Positions 1-9,115 of a DNA stretch of 64,000 nucleotides are shown here, piece by piece. The stretch is from contig CAZPHQ010000005.1 in NCBI GenBank assembly GCA_964586675.1, positions 1-64,000 of the forward strand, given 5' to 3'. Below the pieces are notes generated by a model. That model made no database searches. It saw only the letters and a program-made list of their open reading frames with translations, and was not told the origin of the DNA. The position numbers and the translations under genes are program-made. Within the stretch, counting starts at the first letter, position 1. Each line of letters begins with the position of its first letter. The stretch comes from JADLGH01 sp964586675 (GTDB lineage: Bacteria > Desulfobacterota_D > UBA1144 > Nemesobacterales > UBA2774).

Positions 1-406
1 GAAAAGTAGCAAAAATCACGGGACGGGGCGAAATTGTGCTAAAAATCTTCGCGTCCTCGCTAAATCTTACACCCACCCCACCCCCTGGTAAGATTTTTAA
101 CGCTCATACGCTCGATTTTTTTTAACGCCAATTTCGACGTCCCGGAAAGGTATTGCTTCGCTGCACAGCGAAGCAATATTATGATCTTGCCGATGGCGTA
201 AGCTGTCATTGCTCCAGCACGCCGCGCGTGCCGGAGACCGACGAAGAGTTTTTGTGCACTGTATGCGTGTCCCTTGGGATAAATCGCCGTCGCTGCTACA
301 TCGTAAAAACACATTGAATATAAGCGGCCGGTGGCGGAGAGGCCCGCAAGGACGCAATGTATTTCACGTTCAGCAAGACCTGTCGATATCCGTTATCGCG
401 TGCGCT
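1..406. other. Non-coding left edge, no supported gene
   Basis: No credible gene is visible. Short open frames exist on both strands, but none has a ribosome site, a recognisable domain or a signal peptide. The left 120 bases are AT-rich with a C-rich run near 68-85. The stretch contains the strong palindrome listed separately at 151-178. It lies downstream of the IPTL-CTERM gene and may be a decayed repeat region. Confidence 0.5.
151..178. repeat. Perfect 13-bp inverted repeat with 2-base loop
   Basis: Arms TATTGCTTCGCTG and CAGCGAAGCAATA are exact reverse complements separated by CA. The ATTGCTTCGC core resembles the dispersed ATTGC-type palindromes around the GIY-YIG gene near 38.3 kb. 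It is not followed by a T-run, so it looks more like a dispersed repeat than an intrinsic terminator. Confidence 0.7.
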
Positions 407-1528
407 CTAAACGGCGGCCTTTCTTCTCCTGAGGAGAACGACGCCAGCAACTCCCATGATCGCGGCAAGCGCTATGAATCCCCATTCGGTGAGGGTGGGG
501 ATAGGATTTGGTGTAGTGATCCATGTATTCTCCACGACCGACGTCGCCAGTACCGCCCCCGTATCGGGATTTATGAGCGATACGCGTATGATGTCCGTAC
601 CGATCCCTCTTGTCCCGTAAGTCCACAAGACTTCGCCGTTGGCGTCCGTCGTGCAGTCGCTGTTCGGGGCGCAGTCGCCGCTTCCGGGATCGCTGGTTTC
701 CCCGTTGTTCGGACCGGAGGTTACCTCGAACGCCGTCAACAAGCCGGACACCGGGGCCCCGTTCACGCGGGCTGTCGCAGTAACAGTATGGTCGTTCTCG
801 ATATCGGTTACCGCAGCGGCCGGCGATACGCTGAAAACCAGCCCCGCCAGTACATCGTTTCCTATGGCGTTAATAACGATGTGCATATTTGGAAAGCCGA
901 CGCTGGCTGTCGTTGCAGGGTTTGGCACTCCGCACGCCGGAGCCTGGATGTAGCTCGGCCCCGTTTCGGGTGCGGAGTTCGAGCCCATGAAGAACCGATT
1001 TCCCGCTGCCAGCCCGCTCGGTGTGAATATCTCGACCACAAGCTCGGAGCCGGCGGGGGCGATACCGTTCACCGGGACGCTTACTATAGTCAGAGCCTGG
1101 TCCGGGAGCTGGATGCTGGAAGACCCTATTGGCGTAAGAGCGCCTCCGGGGAACGCGGGATCCGAGGTATAGAGGTTGATTGTAACGGGCTGAGTTCCGG
1201 AGCCGGAAGTCGCGGATTCGACCCCGAACTGTATCTCGCATATTTCGAAATCCCCGGTTATTCCGAACGTGTCCAGGCTGAAAGCCCTGAAATAGCCGTT
1301 GGTTTCATGATTAGTCCCGTCATTGCATGATATGGAGTTAAAGTCTGTAATTCCCTGGCTCGTGGACTCGGTGATGACAGTATTGCCGCAGCCGGAAGCC
1401 TGGACCTGTACGCCCGAAGGCGGCAGGGCTGGTCCGGGATTCGTGGAAAAACCTTGAGCCGATGAGAGCGAAGCAGCGAATAAGACAAACAGGAAAGCGG
1501 ACGCCAGATACGCAACGAGGTTTTTCAT
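407..1528 (-). CDS. Exported Ig-like protein with IPTL-CTERM sorting tail
   Basis: About 373 residues. The ATG at 1528 is preferred to a GTG six bases upstream because GGAGGA sits at the right distance. The first 25 residues are a signal peptide (MKNLVAYLAS, then hydrophobic, ending near SSAQG). A central region is rich in Thr, Ser, Pro and Gly. Roughly residues 240-340 look like a Big_1-type bacterial Ig fold (TVTATARVNGAPV, then a TTDANGEVLWTY strand). The end has the three parts of an IPTL-CTERM signal: IPTLTEWG, a hydrophobic helix, and a basic RRRKAAV cluster. By family knowledge such proteins are processed by an exosortase-like transpeptidase, here not in the window. It is probably displayed on or released from the cell surface; its ligand is unknown. 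Confidence 0.85.
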   Translation of the reverse strand: MKNLVAYLASAFLFVLFAASLSSAQGFSTNPGPALPPSGVQVQASGCGNTVITESTSQGITDFNSISCNDGTNHETNGYFRAFSLDTFGITGDFEICEIQFGVESATSGSGTQPVTINLYTSDPAFPGGALTPIGSSSIQLPDQALTIVSVPVNGIAPAGSELVVEIFTPSGLAAGNRFFMGSNSAPETGPSYIQAPACGVPNPATTASVGFPNMHIVINAIGNDVLAGLVFSVSPAAAVTDIENDHTVTATARVNGAPVSGLLTAFEVTSGPNNGETSDPGSGDCAPNSDCTTDANGEVLWTYGTRGIGTDIIRVSLINPDTGAVLATSVVENTWITTPNPIPTLTEWGFIALAAIMGVAGVVLLRRRKAAV

Positions 1529-1702
1529 TTCCACTCCTCCGCATTATATATAGGTTATATATCTCGCGATACAGTATCATTGTCTTTAATCATTGTCAAA
1601 AATAATGCGTTTACCTCTTTTAAAATACTTTCACTAGCGTAAGGCTGAAGATAAAGTTCAGGGGAGGCGCGCCAGGTAATCAGATGCGCGGCGGATGATG
1701 TG

Positions 1703-2590
1703 TCAAGCGTGGCCGAATATGAGCGACCTGTGGGCGGACAAGCCCGCGAGGGCGCCGTCCGATATGGCGAAGGTTACGTTGCCGGCCGCCCTCGCTGCGT
1801 CGCCGCAGGCGAATACGCCAGGTACAGAAGTTTCCTTCATGTCGTTAGTGCTTATGTAGATGCCGAGCGGGCTTTCAGTGAGCTCGCAGCCGAGCATCCC
1901 GGCGAGAGGGCTCGAAGGCGTCGTCCTCGATGCTACAAAAAGGCCGGCCAGCTCTATCGTCCTGCCGTCCGCGAGCTTCACCAAAGCCTTGCCGGTAACC
2001 TCCTCGACCCTTTCTCTTTCGATCGTCACCCCGCGCGCCAGGAGCTGGCTCATCTGCTCCTCGTCCGGCTCGAAGGCCCCGTTCAGGAACATTGTGGACC
2101 GGCCCCATTCGGGTATCAGCATGCCGTGGTGCATCGAGACTTCGCCGACAGCCAGGACGCCGAGCGGGCCGTTGCCGAGCTCGTAGCCGTGGCAATACGG
2201 GCAATGAAAAACGGACTTCCCCCAGCGCTCGGCGAGGCCCGGAACGTCCGGCAGCTCGTCTACGACGCCCGTGGCGAGAATCAGCCGTTTCGCGGACAGA
2301 ACTTCTCCGTCCTCCATGCGAACGGAAAAATGCTCGCCCGTTCTTTCGGCCGAAACCGCGGTGCCGTTTCGCCATGTTACGCTCGGATACTTGAGAAGCT
2401 GCTTTCTCGCATCGTCCGCTATGGCTCCGGGGGACCTGCCGTCCTGACCGAGAAGGCCGTGCGAAGCGGCGGCGAAGCGGTTCCGACGTTGTCCCGCGTC
2501 GAGAACCGCCACCTTCCGGCGGCCTCTTGCCAGAATGAGCGCCGCCGCCATGCCAGCATAACTCCCTCCGATCACTATAACGTCATACAT
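1703..2590 (-). CDS. GliT/thioredoxin-reductase-like FAD dithiol oxidoreductase
   Basis: 295 residues. ATG at 2590 is preceded by GGAGAG; a longer reading upstream is only a basic run. It has an N-terminal FAD-binding Rossmann motif (VIVIGGSYAG, residues 5-13), a second ATG motif (LILATGVVDELPD, about 103-115), a redox CPYC pair at 130-133 followed by HGYE, and a C-terminal FAD-binding GVFACGDAA. CPYC-HGYE is characteristic of the small thioredoxin-reductase-like oxidoreductases related to GliT, which oxidise dithiols, rather than of classical TrxB. The gene lies 16 bases after an Rrf2 regulator and is probably co-transcribed with it, so its expression is likely controlled by that repressor. 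The substrate is not known. Confidence 0.88.
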   Translation of the reverse strand: MYDVIVIGGSYAGMAAALILARGRRKVAVLDAGQRRNRFAAASHGLLGQDGRSPGAIADDARKQLLKYPSVTWRNGTAVSAERTGEHFSVRMEDGEVLSAKRLILATGVVDELPDVPGLAERWGKSVFHCPYCHGYELGNGPLGVLAVGEVSMHHGMLIPEWGRSTMFLNGAFEPDEEQMSQLLARGVTIERERVEEVTGKALVKLADGRTIELAGLFVASRTTPSSPLAGMLGCELTESPLGIYISTNDMKETSVPGVFACGDAARAAGNVTFAISDGALAGLSAHRSLIFGHA

Positions 2591-2606
2591 TTCAGCTCTC
2601 CTTGCT

Positions 2607-3098
2607 TTATTCTTTCTTTTTCTTCTTCGCGGCTCCGTGCGTCCGGGTTCGATCGGCATCATCGCGGGCGCCTCGCTCCTTGAAATGACGGCGCATGTGT
2701 TTACTCAGCTCGGCCAGCGTGACCTGGCGAAAACGCTCCAGCAGCAGCGCCTCCGCTTCGCGAAATGACTCGCTCATCGCGCTGTTCACGGCCTTTTCGA
2801 TGAGGCAGCTCGTCGACTCGCTCCGGTTTCCCATGGCCAGTATCGTCGGGCTGCCGAGCGCGGCGTAAATGTCGTAGAGCGTAACCTTTCCCATGTCGCA
2901 GGATATCCGCCACCCGCCCCCGTGCCCTTTCTCGGAGCTGACGAGCCCGTTCTCGCGGAGCCCCGCCAGCGTTCGCCGGACGACGACGGGATTGGTCCTC
3001 ATCATTTTGGCCAGCGCCTCCGAGGTTACCGGGCCGTCCACAACGGCCATGTGGAGGAGGACGTGCAGCACGCTCGAAAGCCTCGTGTCCATTTTCAT
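2607..3098 (-). CDS. Rrf2-family transcriptional regulator
   Basis: 163 residues from the ATG at 3098; GGAAAGAG lies upstream, and a TTG further up falls inside the inverted repeat. An N-terminal winged helix is clear: LSSVLHVLLHMA, SEALAKMMRTNPVVVRRTLAGL (recognition helix), and the Rrf2 wing EKGHGGGW. The middle follows the family pattern (MGKVTLYDIYAALG). Only two cysteines remain (in SCDMG and SCLIE), so the three-Cys iron-sulfur ligand set of IscR/NsrR is missing. It therefore resembles the YwnA-type, non-cluster members. The C-terminus is very basic (AAKKKKKE). It probably represses itself and the adjacent oxidoreductase through the perfect inverted repeat just upstream. Confidence 0.88.
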   Translation of the reverse strand: MKMDTRLSSVLHVLLHMAVVDGPVTSEALAKMMRTNPVVVRRTLAGLRENGLVSSEKGHGGGWRISCDMGKVTLYDIYAALGSPTILAMGNRSESTSCLIEKAVNSAMSESFREAEALLLERFRQVTLAELSKHMRRHFKERGARDDADRTRTHGAAKKKKKE

Positions 3099-3117
3099 GA
3101 TAATCCGGCTCTTTCCA

Positions 3118-3148
3118 ATATCATGTAACAAATGATACTACATGATAT
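3118..3148. promoter_or_regulatory. Candidate Rrf2 operator: 10-bp perfect inverted repeat
   Basis: ATATCATGTA at 3118-3127 and TACATGATAT at 3139-3148 are exact reverse complements around an 11-base spacer. The site ends 20 bases upstream of the Rrf2 start codon, where a promoter/operator is expected. Rrf2 dimers bind such AT-rich dyads, so autoregulation is the natural reading; this is inference from position and symmetry. Confidence 0.7.
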
Positions 3149-3204
3149 GAGGCGGCGCAAGTCGAGACACGTAACCGGAGGTATTTCGAAGGGTGTAAAG
3201 AAAT

Positions 3205-3235
3205 GCCCCCTCCCGGACATTGTCCGGGAAGGGGC
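3205..3235 (-). terminator. Strong hairpin after the metal-efflux operon
   Basis: Arms 3205-3218 and 3222-3235 (GCCCCCTCCCGGAC / GTCCGGGAAGGGGC) pair with one wobble around a 3-base loop. It lies 59 bases past the stop codon of the RND pump gene on the minus strand. The T-run after it is weak (CATTTCTTT), so it may stop transcription or simply stabilise the mRNA end. Confidence 0.55.
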
Positions 3236-3293
3236 TGTATAAAGGGGGATGGGTGGCTTTTAAAAACCTGACCTTTTATCGTATTAATTTTTC

Positions 3294-6200
3294 TTATACC
3301 GTCGCCGTGTCGTCAGAGCCCTTACCGAGCCAGGAATATATGGCAGGCAGAACCAGAAGCGTCAGCATCGTCGATGTGACGATGCCGCCTATGACGACAG
3401 TCGCGAGCGGCCTCTGCACCTCGGCGCCTGCGCCAGTTGAAAGCGCCATCGGCAGGAAGCCGACTGCGGCGACGAGCGCCGTCATCATGACGGGCCGGAG
3501 CCTTATGCCCGCACCCTCGCGCGCCGCATCCTCAGCGCTCTTTCCGTCTTTCCGGAGCTGGATGATATACGACATGAGCACTACTCCGTTCAGCACCGCT
3601 ATGCCGAAGAGGGCTATGAACCCGACGCCGGCCGATATGCTGAACGGCATTCCGCGCAGGAACAGCGCGAGGAGGCCGCCCGTCGCCGCGAGCGGGACGT
3701 TAAGGTATATCAGCAGCGCCGGCCTCGCCGCGCCGAAGGCTGTATACAGCAGCACGAATATGAGGAAGAGCGCTATCGGCACCGCTATGGCAAGTGTAGA
3801 GCTCGCGCGCTCGAGGTTCTCGAACTGCCCGCCCCATTCGATCCAGTAGCCGGAGGGCAGCTTCACGTCCTTCGCCACCTCGGCCTTCGCGTCGTCGACG
3901 AACCCTGCCAGATCCCGCCCGCGGACGTTCGTCTCGACGGAAAGCCTCCTGTGCACGCTCTCCCGGCTTATCTGCGCGGGGCCTTCCTCGATGCGTATCT
4001 CGGCGAGCTGGGAGAGCGGTATCAGCTTCCCGTCGGGCGACGCGATGCGAATGTTCTTTATGCGATCGACGTCGGCCCTGTCGCCTGGGGCGATGCGCGC
4101 CTGCATAGCGAAGCGCCTCTGCCCTTCGAGCACCTGCCCGGTCTCTTTTCCGCCTATCGATTCGATGGCGTCCATCACCTGCCCGGCGTTTATGCCGTAG
4201 CGGGCTATGGCGTTCCGGTCCACAATGACGCGGAGGTAAGGGAGCCCCGCGACCTGCTCGGCCTTCGTGTCCGCCGCGCCGGGGACGCGCGACACGGCGC
4301 GAACGACTTCGTCCCCGAGCTGCTTCAGCTTTTCGAGGTCCTCGCCGTAGACGCTTATCGCGACGTCCGACCTCACGCCTGCGATAAGCTCCTGCACCCT
4401 GAGCTCAATAGGCTGGGAATAGCTGAATGACGTCCCCGGCACCGCTTTTTCGAGCTCCTCGTTCATTTTCTCGATGAGCCCGGTCCTAGTTTTTGCCGTC
4501 TTCCATTCCTTGTGCGGTTTCAGGATGACGTATATGTCGCTTATCTCTACGCCCATCGGGTCGGTCGCGATCTCCGCGCGGCCCGTCCGGGAGACGACTG
4601 TCTCGACCTCGGGGAATTTCTTCAGCACCTTCTCTATCATCGTCGTGTTGCGGACAGACTCTTCGAGAGAGACACTTGGCAGCCTCCACGCTTGGAGCGC
4701 CATCGCGCCCTCGTCGAGCCTCGGTATGAACTCGGCCCCCATGAACGGCACGAGAATGAGGCTCGCGGCGAATACCCCGCCTGCTATAGCGGCAGTCTTC
4801 TTCGGGCGGTCGATGGTCTTGTCGAGAAGGGGCAGGTAAAACCTCTTCAGCCTCCTTATGAGGAATGTCTCGTGATCGCCTTTTACCTTCTTGAGGAAAA
4901 ACGACGCGAGGACGGGCATGAGCGTGAACGACAACACCAGCGACCCGATAAGCGCCAGTATCACCGTCATCGCCATCGGCTTGAACATCTTCCCCTCGAT
5001 CCCTCCGAGAGAGAGAATCGGGATGTAGACGATGATGATAATGCCGACGGCGAACATGATAGGCCGGAGAACTTCCTTCCCCGCCGCGAGTATCGTGTCC
5101 TTTATGCCCTCCGGCTTCGCCCGGGGGGAAGCCGCGCTGGGTGGGCCGTCATCCGAGAGCTTCCTGACGATGTTCTCTATCATAACGACGGATCCGTCGA
5201 CGATGAGCCCGAAGTCTATCGCGCCCAGGCTCATTAGGTTGGCCGAGATGCCGAAGTAGTTCATGCCTGTGAACGCTATCAGCATAGAAAGCGGAATCGC
5301 CGAGGCCACGATCAGGCCGGCGCGGAGATTCCCGAGCAGGACGAACAGCACCGCGATCACGAGTATCGCCCCTTCCGTGAGGTTCTTCGCGACGGTGTTT
5401 ATCGTTTTTCTGACAAGGTCCGTTCTGTCGTAATAGGTGTCTATCTCGACGCCCGGCGGGAGGGACTCCTTGATCTCCTCTACCTTATCCTTCACGCGGT
5501 TGACGACGGTGCGCGAGTTCTCGCCGATGAGCATCATCACGACGCCCGTCACGACCTCTCCCTCGCCGTCCCTCGTCACGGCCCCTTGCCTCACCATCGG
5601 TGCGAACTTCACATCCGCGACGTCCCTGACGTAAACGGGCGTCCCCTCGCTCCCGGTGGCGAGAACGATGTTCTCTATGTCGGCGAGGCTCGTTATCAGC
5701 CCCTCGCCGCGGACGAGATACTGCTCCTGGTTGCGCTCGATGTAAGCGCCGCCGGCGTTCCTGTTGCTCTCTTCGAGTGCGTTGAAAACGTCGTTTATGG
5801 AAAGCCCGTACGACACAAGTTTTTCGGGCCGTATCTGTACCTCGTATGTCTTGAGCTCGCCGCCGTACGTGTTCACCTCGACGACGCCGGGGACCGATTT
5901 CAGCTTGAACGCGATGTCCCATTCGAGTATCGACCGAAGGTCCATGAGTGAGTATCCCTCGCCCTTCACCTCGAACTGGTATATCTCGCCCAGCCCCGTC
6001 GATATCGGGCCGATTTCCGGTGTGCCGAGCCCCTCGGGTATCGACTCGCGCGCCGCGGCAAGCCGCTCGAATATGAGCTGCCGGGCGAAGTATATGTCGA
6101 TTTTTTCCTCGAACGTAACCGTCACCGCCGAAAGCCCGAACCGCGAGACAGACCTTATGCCCTCAATTCCGGGAAGGCCTGACACAGCCGTCTCGACAGG

Positions 6201-6401
6201 GAATGTTATGAGCTGCTCGACTTCGACCGGTCCGAGCCCGGGGGAGTTGGTCAATATCTGCACCTGGTTCGGCGTCACGTCCGGGACGGCGTCCACGGGA
6301 AGCCTCAGCATTGAAATCACCCCGCCCACGACAAAGAGGAGTGTAAACACGATAATCAAAAACCTGTTGTCTAATGAAAATTCCAGAATTCTGTTAAGCA
6401 T
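3294..6401 (-). CDS. czcA: Heavy-metal efflux RND pump, CzcA type
   Basis: 1035 residues, the full length for the HME branch of RND proton antiporters. ATG at 6401 follows GGAGGGG. The inner-membrane trimer would take metal from periplasm or cytoplasm and drive it through the adaptor to the outer-membrane channel. The TM4 ion relay reads DFGLIVDGSVVMIEN (around residues 395-410), keeping the Asp, Asp and Glu of the divalent-metal CzcA class and differing from the CusA copper/silver pattern. Proton-relay and porter regions look intact and no frameshift is seen. It is the last gene of the operon czcC-czcB-czcA, 15 bases after czcB. Best reading: Co/Zn/Cd/Ni export; the exact metal cannot be read from sequence. 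Confidence 0.93.
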   Translation of the reverse strand: MLNRILEFSLDNRFLIIVFTLLFVVGGVISMLRLPVDAVPDVTPNQVQILTNSPGLGPVEVEQLITFPVETAVSGLPGIEGIRSVSRFGLSAVTVTFEEKIDIYFARQLIFERLAAARESIPEGLGTPEIGPISTGLGEIYQFEVKGEGYSLMDLRSILEWDIAFKLKSVPGVVEVNTYGGELKTYEVQIRPEKLVSYGLSINDVFNALEESNRNAGGAYIERNQEQYLVRGEGLITSLADIENIVLATGSEGTPVYVRDVADVKFAPMVRQGAVTRDGEGEVVTGVVMMLIGENSRTVVNRVKDKVEEIKESLPPGVEIDTYYDRTDLVRKTINTVAKNLTEGAILVIAVLFVLLGNLRAGLIVASAIPLSMLIAFTGMNYFGISANLMSLGAIDFGLIVDGSVVMIENIVRKLSDDGPPSAASPRAKPEGIKDTILAAGKEVLRPIMFAVGIIIIVYIPILSLGGIEGKMFKPMAMTVILALIGSLVLSFTLMPVLASFFLKKVKGDHETFLIRRLKRFYLPLLDKTIDRPKKTAAIAGGVFAASLILVPFMGAEFIPRLDEGAMALQAWRLPSVSLEESVRNTTMIEKVLKKFPEVETVVSRTGRAEIATDPMGVEISDIYVILKPHKEWKTAKTRTGLIEKMNEELEKAVPGTSFSYSQPIELRVQELIAGVRSDVAISVYGEDLEKLKQLGDEVVRAVSRVPGAADTKAEQVAGLPYLRVIVDRNAIARYGINAGQVMDAIESIGGKETGQVLEGQRRFAMQARIAPGDRADVDRIKNIRIASPDGKLIPLSQLAEIRIEEGPAQISRESVHRRLSVETNVRGRDLAGFVDDAKAEVAKDVKLPSGYWIEWGGQFENLERASSTLAIAVPIALFLIFVLLYTAFGAARPALLIYLNVPLAATGGLLALFLRGMPFSISAGVGFIALFGIAVLNGVVLMSYIIQLRKDGKSAEDAAREGAGIRLRPVMMTALVAAVGFLPMALSTGAGAEVQRPLATVVIGGIVTSTMLTLLVLPAIYSWLGKGSDDTATV

Positions 6402-6416
6402 GCCTGCACCCCTCCG

Positions 6417-7640
6417 TCAGTGTGCGTGCCCTTCGCCCATCTCGTCCTTGAGCAAGAGCGATTTAAGGTAAAAACCGCCTTCAGTTACGACCTCGTCGCC
6501 GGGAGATATGCCGTCGGTAACCTCGACCAGGTCCCCGGACTCTCGGCCCGTGGTGATTTCCTTGGCCTCGAATATGCCCTCGCCCTCGCGGACGAATACA
6601 GTGGGCTTTCCGCGTACCTGCTGAATGGCGGACGACGGCACGGTGAGCGCGTCGCCGCCCTCGCCGGGAATCGTTATCAGCGCCGAGGCGAACATCCCGG
6701 GCTTAAGCCGGCCGTCGGGATTTTCTATCTCCACGCGGGCGCGCGCCGTCCTTGTCGTTTCGTCGAGGACATCGCTTATATAGGTGACCTCGCCGGTGAA
6801 TTTTTCATCCGGGTAGGCGTCCACCATTATATCGACGGGCTTTCCCTTGCCGACGTGGCGGAGGTCTTTCTCGTACACGTCGAGCTGTATCCACAAATGC
6901 GTGAGGTCAGTGATCGTATAGGCATTATCCTGGGAAGTGACCAGCTCGCCGAGGACTGTGTGCTGCTCGATAATAATCCCGTCGAAGGGGGCCTTCAAGG
7001 GGAACATCGACGGGGGAGACTTTCGTTCGGACCACGATATGGATTTCACGTCCGCGTCCGACAGCCCAAGGAGCCTCAGGGTCTCCCGGGATGTATTGAG
7101 AGCGGCCTCTGCCCGGAGGAATTCGCCCTTCGCGTCGAGGTATTCCTTTTCGGAGGTTATCTGCCTGTTGTAGAGCCTCTCCTCGCGGCTGAAGTTGGCG
7201 CGCGCGACTTCGAGGTCGGCACGGGCCTTCAAGTACTCCGACTTGGCCTGACCCAGTTCGATACTGTCAAGCTCAGCCAGCACCTCGCCCCTTGTCACCT
7301 TGTCGCCGAGGTAGGCTTTAACAGACACGACCCTGCCCGGAATGCGCGGGTTTACATGCGCGATTCGGGTCTTGTCGGGCTCAATGACCGCGGTAGTCTT
7401 TATTTCGCCCCCTATGGGCTTTGTCCCGGCAGCGACCAGCTTCAGGTTTATCGACTCCAGGGCTTCAGGCGTAAGCTCTATGTGCCCTTCGTCTTTCTCA
7501 CTATGTCCCTCTTGGTGAGCGTGCTTGTCGGCCTGGCCGTCTCCTTCGGACGGGGCGTCATCTTGTCCGCACCCAGCGAAGAGAAAAGCGGCAAGCAGAA
7601 TCGTCAGTATTATGGTGCTTATGGTTACGTATCTCTTCAT
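6417..7640 (-). CDS. czcB: Metal-efflux RND periplasmic adaptor lipoprotein, CzcB type
   Basis: 407 residues. A signal peptide with lipobox LFAGC places the acylated Cys at about residue 23. A short His/Asp-rich stretch follows (DKHAHQEGHSEKDEGH, about 38-53), a likely periplasmic metal-handling segment. Then come the adaptor parts: barrel-sandwich halves (IPGRVVSVKAYLGDKVTRGE and FPLKAPFDGIIIEQH), the alpha-hairpin between them, a beta-barrel domain and a membrane-proximal domain. Its start overlaps the stop of the outer-membrane factor by 4 bases (translational coupling), and czcA follows after 15 bases. It bridges pump and channel. Confidence 0.92.
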   Translation of the reverse strand: MKRYVTISTIILTILLAAFLFAGCGQDDAPSEGDGQADKHAHQEGHSEKDEGHIELTPEALESINLKLVAAGTKPIGGEIKTTAVIEPDKTRIAHVNPRIPGRVVSVKAYLGDKVTRGEVLAELDSIELGQAKSEYLKARADLEVARANFSREERLYNRQITSEKEYLDAKGEFLRAEAALNTSRETLRLLGLSDADVKSISWSERKSPPSMFPLKAPFDGIIIEQHTVLGELVTSQDNAYTITDLTHLWIQLDVYEKDLRHVGKGKPVDIMVDAYPDEKFTGEVTYISDVLDETTRTARARVEIENPDGRLKPGMFASALITIPGEGGDALTVPSSAIQQVRGKPTVFVREGEGIFEAKEITTGRESGDLVEVTDGISPGDEVVTEGGFYLKSLLLKDEMGEGHAH

Positions 7641-9001
7641 TTGGTATCTCCTTCTCCGTCGGTGGATATTTCAGGCCAGGCCATTTCGTTAAGGGGCTTG
7701 CCTGTGAGTCTTTCGACGTCGGCCAGCGACTCGTGGTACGACCTGAGCGCATCGACGTATTCCAGCTCCACATCGAAAACAGTCCTCTGTGCGTCGAGGA
7801 CGTCCAGGAGAGAGAACTTCCCCTCCCTGTATCCCTCGAATATGGAAGCGTAGGCTTCCTCGGCCCTGGGTACCACGTCGCGCTTCAGAGAGGACGCGGC
7901 TTCGTACGAAGACTCGAGCTCCGCATAGGACGCTGCGAGCGCCGCTCCTGCGTTTACCTTGGCCTCGCGCTTCTCATGCTCGCCCTTTGAGACGAGACTT
8001 CGCGCCTGGGCTATCGCGCCCTGGTTCCTGTTGAATATAGGGAGCGGAATCGAGAGTCCGACTACAAACGCGTTGTCGTCGTTCTCGTTTATGCGCCTGT
8101 ATCCGCCGCTGACAACCGGCTCGGGGAAGGCGCGCGCCTTTTCGAGGCTGAGCACCGCCTCGCGCTTTTCCATCTCGGCGGCCCATCTCGCGACGTCGGG
8201 ATTCATATCGATATATGCCGCTAGGTCCTTGTAAGGCGGTACGGGCAGCAGAGTGTCCAGGTTGCCCTCGGCCTTGCCGAAGTAGGCCTGCAAGCTTCCC
8301 CATCTGGCGGCCAGGGACTTCCTGGCGGCCTCGACTTGGCGCTTCGTCCGCGCGAGGCTGATCTCAGTCTGTGAGTACGCGATCTGCGCGCGCTTTTTCT
8401 GTATCGGCGAGATTTCGCCTGCGTCGGCCTGCTCGGCCACCGTATCGTAAACGCGCTTCGAGAGCCCCGTAAGCTCCTCCATGATAGCGAGCCGTCTTTC
8501 GGCCGCCACGAGGTCGGCGAACGCCTTGGCCGTATCGGTGAGGACATCCAGGCGCGCCGCCTCGTAGTCCCAGCCGGCGAGCCCGGTGTCGAGCCCCGCT
8601 ACCTTCTTCTGCTTCGATATCCGCCCGCTTAAAGGCACGAGCTGGCTCAGCAGTATGGTTGTCTCCGTTCCCTTGAATCCCTCCACGGAGCCCGAGCCGC
8701 CGAAGTTCTCGAAAAGCGCCTCGACGGAAGGATTGGGCAGGAGGCCCTCCTGCAGGGCGCGCGCCTCTCTCGCACGGATTTCGAGCGAATAGGCCTTGAG
8801 TGTGGGGCTTCTTTCCAGGGCAAGGGCAAGGGCCTGCCTCAGCGTGATGACGCTCCCCGGCGCAGGGTCGGGTGTGCTAGTGCCCGGAGTTTCGGCCTGT
8901 TCGGGAATTATCGGCCCTCCCGTAAGGTATTCCCCGGCATAGGCGGCATACGCGAATGTAATTAAAAGCGCGACTGTTAAAGCCGCTATTCTGAGATGCA
9001 T
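7637..9001 (-). CDS. czcC: Outer-membrane efflux factor, CzcC/TolC family
   Basis: About 454 residues from the ATG at 9001, chosen over the one at 9016 because AGGAG lies 7 bases before it. The signal peptide ends near AYAAYAGE. Two repeated OEP (TolC) domains follow, with TLRQALALALERSPTLKAY as the usual first motif and long coiled-coil helices (EVAADRLAIMEEL-like and KREAKVNAGAALAASYAELESS-like) forming the tunnel. It supplies the outer-membrane channel for the CzcBA pair and is the first pump gene, 114 bases after the His/Cys-rich gene, so all four are probably one transcript. Confidence 0.9.
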   Translation of the reverse strand: MHLRIAALTVALLITFAYAAYAGEYLTGGPIIPEQAETPGTSTPDPAPGSVITLRQALALALERSPTLKAYSLEIRAREARALQEGLLPNPSVEALFENFGGSGSVEGFKGTETTILLSQLVPLSGRISKQKKVAGLDTGLAGWDYEAARLDVLTDTAKAFADLVAAERRLAIMEELTGLSKRVYDTVAEQADAGEISPIQKKRAQIAYSQTEISLARTKRQVEAARKSLAARWGSLQAYFGKAEGNLDTLLPVPPYKDLAAYIDMNPDVARWAAEMEKREAVLSLEKARAFPEPVVSGGYRRINENDDNAFVVGLSIPLPIFNRNQGAIAQARSLVSKGEHEKREAKVNAGAALAASYAELESSYEAASSLKRDVVPRAEEAYASIFEGYREGKFSLLDVLDAQRTVFDVELEYVDALRSYHESLADVERLTGKPLNEMAWPEISTDGEGDTK

Positions 9002-9115
9002 TGTGTTTCTCCTCATCTGTCGATTGCTTGAAATAAAGTCGGGCCGGTTCTTCGGACAGAGGAATGCTTAAAGCTCCGCCGTCGGGCGACCGTTACAGTT
9101 AGCGATATAGAGATG

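Noticed and set aside
209..1330. Long open frame on the plus strand opposite the first IPTL-CTERM gene
   Set aside because: It is the shadow of the minus-strand gene: Arg-rich, no ribosome site, no domain. Similar shadows opposite czcB (6420-7853) and the J-domain gene (40869-42788, minus) were dropped for the same reason.
1700..2683. Plus-strand frame opposite the oxidoreductase
   Set aside because: Antisense to a clearly conserved FAD enzyme; composition is typical of a high-GC shadow.
3294..6401. Assignment of the RND pump as CusA (copper/silver)
   Set aside because: The TM4 acid pattern DFG...DGS...EN fits the divalent CzcA class, not CusA.
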